Assembly: GCF_001949145.1 (NCBI RefSeq)
Contig: NW_019091383.1
Span: 894,261 to 920,291, forward strand
From: Acanthaster planci
Taxonomy: Eukaryota > Echinodermata > Asteroidea > Valvatida > Acanthasteridae
Direction: 5' to 3'
DNA: 26,031 bases
Shown here: positions 21,786-26,031 of the stretch, piece by piece
Layout: each line of letters begins with the position of its first letter
Numbering within the stretch: position 1 is the first letter of the stretch
The notes under the pieces: model-generated
Databases searched by the model: none
Told to the model about the DNA's origin: nothing
What the model saw: the letters and a program-made list of their open reading frames with translations, nothing else
Position numbers and translations under genes: made by a program

Positions 21786-24700
21786 CAGTCCCATTTCTCC
21801 CTTTATCCAGCCACCATCTTTCTTGACCTTTCCTATTGTCCTCCTGCATTCGTCCATGCTTGGTTGATCCCCAGTTTGCTAGTTTGTCCCTTGTGATTTT
21901 GCCTTTGAGAAAGTTTCTGCTAGGATCAAAACGTCGGGCCCTCCATATTTTGTGATATGTTTTTTCACTGTAGCCAGCATGCAGTTTGCAGCAGTTTTGT
22001 ATTACCGGTACATATTTTGTGTTTATACCTTGCAACATGAATGTTAAATTTTATTATTTATTTTTTCTGGCGCTATCTACCACTGCAGTAATTATACATT
22101 GGTGAGAACAAATAGAATGCAAATGGGCCAAGAAGAGAATTTGGGAATCTTATTTGTGGGAAAAGAAAGCATTTAATGTGCAGCCTACGTTTAGATATAT
22201 CTAATAGTCCTCAATGTAACCAAACTGAGGCTGGAAGGAAAAATAGTCTGTTCGCTTTTATCGATTTGTGAAGATGTGTTACAATTGTCGATCGTCTACA
22301 GGGAAAAAGACAAGCATGGCAGCATTCTTGCTAAATATCTATAATCATCCATTATTTAGCTCAACCAAGGCTGTTTGACCCATAGAGGAAGGACACCTCT
22401 ATGTTTGACTGTAGTTAGTGTTGGGCCCAAGAGAAGTGCTTGCGGTGAAAATACTCATTTTTCTTGAACTGGGAACACAGATTTTACCTGGAGTTTTGTA
22501 AAATGATTCCTTGACTGTCCCTCTTCCTTTTACGACGATGATCCTGACCCATAAATGTCTCTAAAGTTCTTTTTTTCAAAGAAGGGGAACCCTCTTGTGG
22601 ACATGGGTAGGTCCGTAGAACATCTTCCCTTCCTGCATCGTGCAGACATCTGTTGTTCACACCCCTGCAGGTTGTTGGGTGAACGAAAGTTGCAGCGGCT
22701 AAGCACTTACCATCATGTCACTTTCTCTGACGCTATTGTGCAAGAAGTGCATTTGACAGGTGTTTCACGGAAATCAAATTGTGCGAAAGTATACCAACGT
22801 CTACTGAATACTTGTAATGATCATGAAAATAACACAGACTTACGGTAAGACAGTTTGAGCAACTCTGAGCTCCAGCAACTGCTATCCTCTCTGTTAAACA
22901 TTTTGATAAATTATTTGTACATCGCTTCCGATCTCGGTGGTGTAAATGATGGTGCTATTAAGCTACTGTATTTTGAATATTTAATTATTTTGAACTTTGA
23001 GGTCTAATGAGTTAATTCTGTAGCATGTCTTTTTGCAAGTGATAGTTTGCTCGTAAGACATTTCTTCGTTGTGCGTGAGATCCTCGTGCTACGATAACAA
23101 CGAGATCTATTCCATTTTGAAGATCTTTGTAAAAATTCGCTTTCGAATCGATTTCTCAGCTTCTAGTCTTCGTTTTCAACCTTTCATATCTCACCTGAAT
23201 AAATGGGCTCCGTTCCTCCCTCAAACGTTTTGAGAACAAAATAGTGAGTGAGTTCTGGACCCTCCACTTTTAAACATTCCATTCCTATATCCATCAAACG
23301 TGACGACGCTTCTATTAAATTAAATTACACTTACATACCATTGAATTCAACTTTTGAATAAAGAGGTCAGGCCTTCGAAAGGGACGAACACCCTTCGTGT
23401 GAGCCGCCTTAAATTCTTCTTGTCATGTGCCGATCAAGCTTTTAAAATCAAGATCCAATTCAGAAAATGTGGTGCTGTATGTTGCCACGCCAGAGAGGGC
23501 CATTTTTGGGACATCAAACCGTGTTGACACACCGTATTGAAGGTTTTTTAATTAATAAAGAGATGAAAAGCTCTGCCAACTGCTTTTTGCCACTTTAATG
23601 TGGGTGAATCACTATATTGACGGGTTTGATGGAATGCAGAAACGACTGCTTTTAACGAGATTGAATCAGTTGGCTCGCTCCCATGTAAAAAATACTTAGA
23701 GGTGAATCAGATTAAAATGAATGTTTAATAAATCACTTGGAGTTCAGTTCTCACGTGCCTTGAATTTGCTGCAGGATAAACGAGGAATGGAATTTGCTCG
23801 GAGAGCAACAACCGTTCTAGCACCAGTTGGCTGGTGGTCAACAAGCAGCGCGAAAGCAAACAACAAAGTGAAATGGAGATGACATATCAAATAGGCCCAT
23901 TCCTCCTGCGAATTCACAGAACCTGGCACGAGCGTAGATCAGGGGGAAGGAAAATGCGGGAATTCCCTCCCACTTTTTGAGTTGGGAGGATGGGCTATTG
24001 AATCCTCTTCTTTTTTCGGGTACCTGGTGAGCCAAAAATTAGAGGGGATTGTGAAAACGTTTTCGGACTTCCAAACAACTTCAAATATCATTTCAAAAGG
24101 AAAACAATAATAAAGCCCTAAATGCACCATTCTGATGTAGGATTCTTGCATGTAATGCACATTACTGATGTAAATTTGTATCATTAACATTGCCCGTTAT
24201 ATAATGTCATATGTCGCCCCCCCCCCGCTGTTCAAATTTCTGTGGGCGGGCAAGTCACACACCCACTCCACAAATCACCGTCCGTTAACCCCCCCCCCCC
24301 TTTCGGCACAAATTTACGTCACTGGCACTTGGGCAAATTTTGACCCAAGTGGAGTGTCGCTGCAAATGTTTCACGACGTCATATTTTCTTCCTTTGCACG
24401 CTCGCTTTGAGTGTTTTCCGGCCTCAATTATTGATGCTGGGGGCAAAAAGGCGAGGGATAATCTCAATGGCAGAAATTGAAAAGTAGACCAGACATTTTG
24501 TAAGCAAGTCATGTTTCTTAATCAACAGTTATTTTATTGGAAAAAGAATGACTTTTATTGTTACATGTACTAATTTTAAAATTACCTCCTGTAAACGGTT
24601 TCCACTCCCCCAAATAACTGCATATTCTGTGAAGTTCTTGTCAAAAATGAATGAAATGAAGGGTAAGTACCCAATAATTCATTAATTTATTCTTGTCAAA

Positions 24701-25349
24701 TTTCCCCTTAATGTGCACTTTCAAGAACATTATTTATTTTACTATTTTTTTCTTGTTTGGCTGAACCTTAACATTTTACTGCCTATATGTTTAGAATAAA
24801 CCGGACCGATTCTCTCCAACTCGTTCCGTAAACGGTAGGGCGCCATCACTCGTTCTCTCAGACTGTGTCGAGCTATTGAGGGTACACCGCAACAAATATA
24901 TTCTCATAGGCAGCAACGATAAACTTCCATACTTCACAATTATTTTAAAAATCACAGGTGTTCAGGCTGCAGAGAAAAACGGTGTTCGAAATGTCGCCTT
25001 TCATTTTCCTTTCAAGTTTCGGGAGGTTGATCAATGAAATTTTGAGAAATTTTCACCCGAAGCAGACCTCCCCTAAAATGAAGAAAATGTCCCTGCCCAG
25101 ATAAGTAGCCATTTTGAAAAACCATCCCTCTGCAAAATGGCCAAATCGTGCCACTTTTGGACCCGATTGCACCCAATTGCTCAGAATTAGAAGCTTAAAG
25201 TCCAGGCCAGAGGTTCAGTGTCATATTTCTACAATCCTCAATTTCAAGGCTTTTAAGACTCTCTGATGCAGAATATTTTGAGTTAATAGTTTGTATGGTG
25301 TACTATTTACGACAAACATTTCTCTCTCTTTAGCCTCCCTCCAGGTGAC
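21786..25349. other. Non-coding interval, no gene recognised
   Basis: Contents seen are a perfect 8-bp hairpin flanked by GTTTGAC on both sides (22373-22409), an open frame ending at a good splice donor (22582-22844, see findings), runs of 10 C (24217-24226) and 12 C (24289-24300), a perfect 8-bp hairpin CACTTGGG/CCCAAGTG (24326-24351), and a 9-bp inverted pair GCCATTTTG (25108-25116) with its complement (25133-25141). No protein family or RNA gene was recognised. Confidence 0.55.
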
Positions 25350-25630
25350 GCAACTACACGACGCGAGCTCCCTTGCGTCGTGCTGTCGGGTCGCACCGTC
25401 GCCTTCTTTGCCATTACGTTTGTGTACACACGACACGTTGCGTCGTGCGTCGCGTCGTGCCGTCGCCCGTCGCGTCATGCTGTCTTAGGCTCACTCCTTG
25501 TTGCATTTTTTCCTGCCTAAATGTCGCCCCTTCCGTCCCCCGTCGCATCGTACTGTCGTGCGTCGCGTCACCAGAAGCACGATGCGACGCACGACACGAC
25601 GCACGACGCGACGCGTCGTGTGCTGTCGCC
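25350..25630. repeat. CpG-dense array of CGTCG/CGTGC words
   Basis: The segment is built from repeated words such as GCGTCGTGCGTCGCGTCGTG and, in its last part, their reverse complements (GACGCACGACACGACGCACG). A perfect 10-bp inverted pair, GTCGCATCGT at 25542-25551 with its complement at 25579-25588, and the palindrome CGACGCGTCG near 25609 allow strong hairpins. CpG is extremely dense here compared with the rest of the window. The apparent S/R/V/A-rich open frames across it are by-products of the repeat. It resembles a simple or foldback satellite rather than a CpG-island promoter, because no gene starts nearby. Confidence 0.7.
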
Positions 25631-25671
25631 CTTTACTTCATGGTGTTTATAGAGGGCGCTTTTACTGTTTG

Positions 25672-26031
25672 CTTTCATTTCCGTCCACCTTTCTTGCAAA
25701 GTACATGCAATTCGCTCTTTCGTGTTTATTTTCCATTGTTTTTATCTCATTGATTCATTAACTGGATTTATTTCAGTCATATTTTATCGATAAAATGATA
25801 AAAGAGCAAAAGAAAATCCGAATAAGAAGGAACTGCTCTCTCAAAACAAGTGGAAACCGCAAGCTCAGAATTCGTTACTCGTTAATTTCCCAGCCAATGA
25901 TTTCTTTTTTTTCTCTCATTTTCGTCCATAGCACTTGCAAAATACATGCCCTGAGCTGCAGGCGTTGATTTTTTTTTCAGGGGATTGTTTCATCTGTTCA
26001 TCAAATTGAATTAGTTTTTGTCATATTTTAT
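25672..26031 (+). repeat. Diverged tandem duplication, period about 242 bp, runs off the window
   Basis: The segment 25672-25787 (TTTCATTTCCGTCC, then CTTGCAAAGTACATGC, ending GTCATATTTTAT) is repeated at 25912-26031 (CTCATTTTCGTCC, CTTGCAAAATACATGC, ending GTCATATTTTAT). The anchors are collinear with small indels between them, at offsets of 241-244 bases. Further units may lie beyond the right edge. No coding sequence is involved. Confidence 0.65.

Noticed and set aside
21607-22038. A 143-codon minus-strand open frame
   Set aside because: It is partly antisense to the Penelope-like remnant, whose plus-strand frames carry the recognisable motifs; its own translation has none.
25221-25761. 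Several S/R/A-rich open frames on both strands
   Set aside because: They arise from the CGTCG-type repeat, which is open in many frames; their low-complexity translations are not protein-like.
1-26031. CRISPR array, operon or bacterial defence system
   Set aside because: No regularly spaced identical repeats, no packed open frames and no prokaryotic signals; the gene structure is that of an animal genome.

Overview
The window reads as animal nuclear DNA, probably from an invertebrate. It has one clear single-exon G-protein-coupled receptor gene in a long, gene-poor, AT-leaning background full of small repeats, a decayed retroelement, poly-C tracts and a 29-base N gap. No bacterial-style gene packing, Shine-Dalgarno sites or operons are visible. 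The intronless amine-type receptor, the Penelope-like retroelement remnant and the small inverted-repeat elements would suit an invertebrate deuterostome (lancelet, hemichordate or echinoderm), but the sequence alone does not fix the taxon.

Layout. Positions 1-1007 hold no recognisable gene. A 345-bp element with 45-bp terminal inverted repeats lies at 1008-1352. From 1353 to about 6645 there is non-coding DNA with the N gap, poly-C runs and three CTCF-consensus-like sites. A 154-bp foldback element follows at 6646-6799. Another non-coding stretch leads to a 119-bp PIF/Harbinger-like MITE at 10004-10122, flanked by TAA on both sides. Just beyond it is a tRNA-like segment with a perfect B box on the minus strand.

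The receptor gene is at 11920-13341 on the minus strand. It encodes 473 residues with every class A landmark: seven membrane segments, the TM3 aspartate, DRY, CWxP, NPxxY, the two disulfides and a roughly 160-residue third intracellular loop. It belongs to the biogenic-amine/acetylcholine receptor group, but its ligand pocket is a mixture, so the ligand is left open. Its start has a strong Kozak context. A TATA-like box, CCAAT motifs and paired TGACGT (CRE) half-sites lie 175-280 bp upstream.

From 13621 to about 21095 the DNA is again non-coding, but it holds second copies of two short repeats that also occur beside the receptor gene. At 21096-21785 there is a frameshifted, promoterless remnant of the C-terminal part of a Penelope-like retroelement (zinc-binding linker plus GIY-YIG nuclease). 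The window ends with a CpG-dense array of CGTCG-type words (25350-25630) and a diverged tandem duplication of about 242 bp (25672-26031).

No multi-gene system is present: the receptor stands alone and the rest is repeats and unassigned sequence. A few open frames with splice-like borders are listed as weak exon candidates only.
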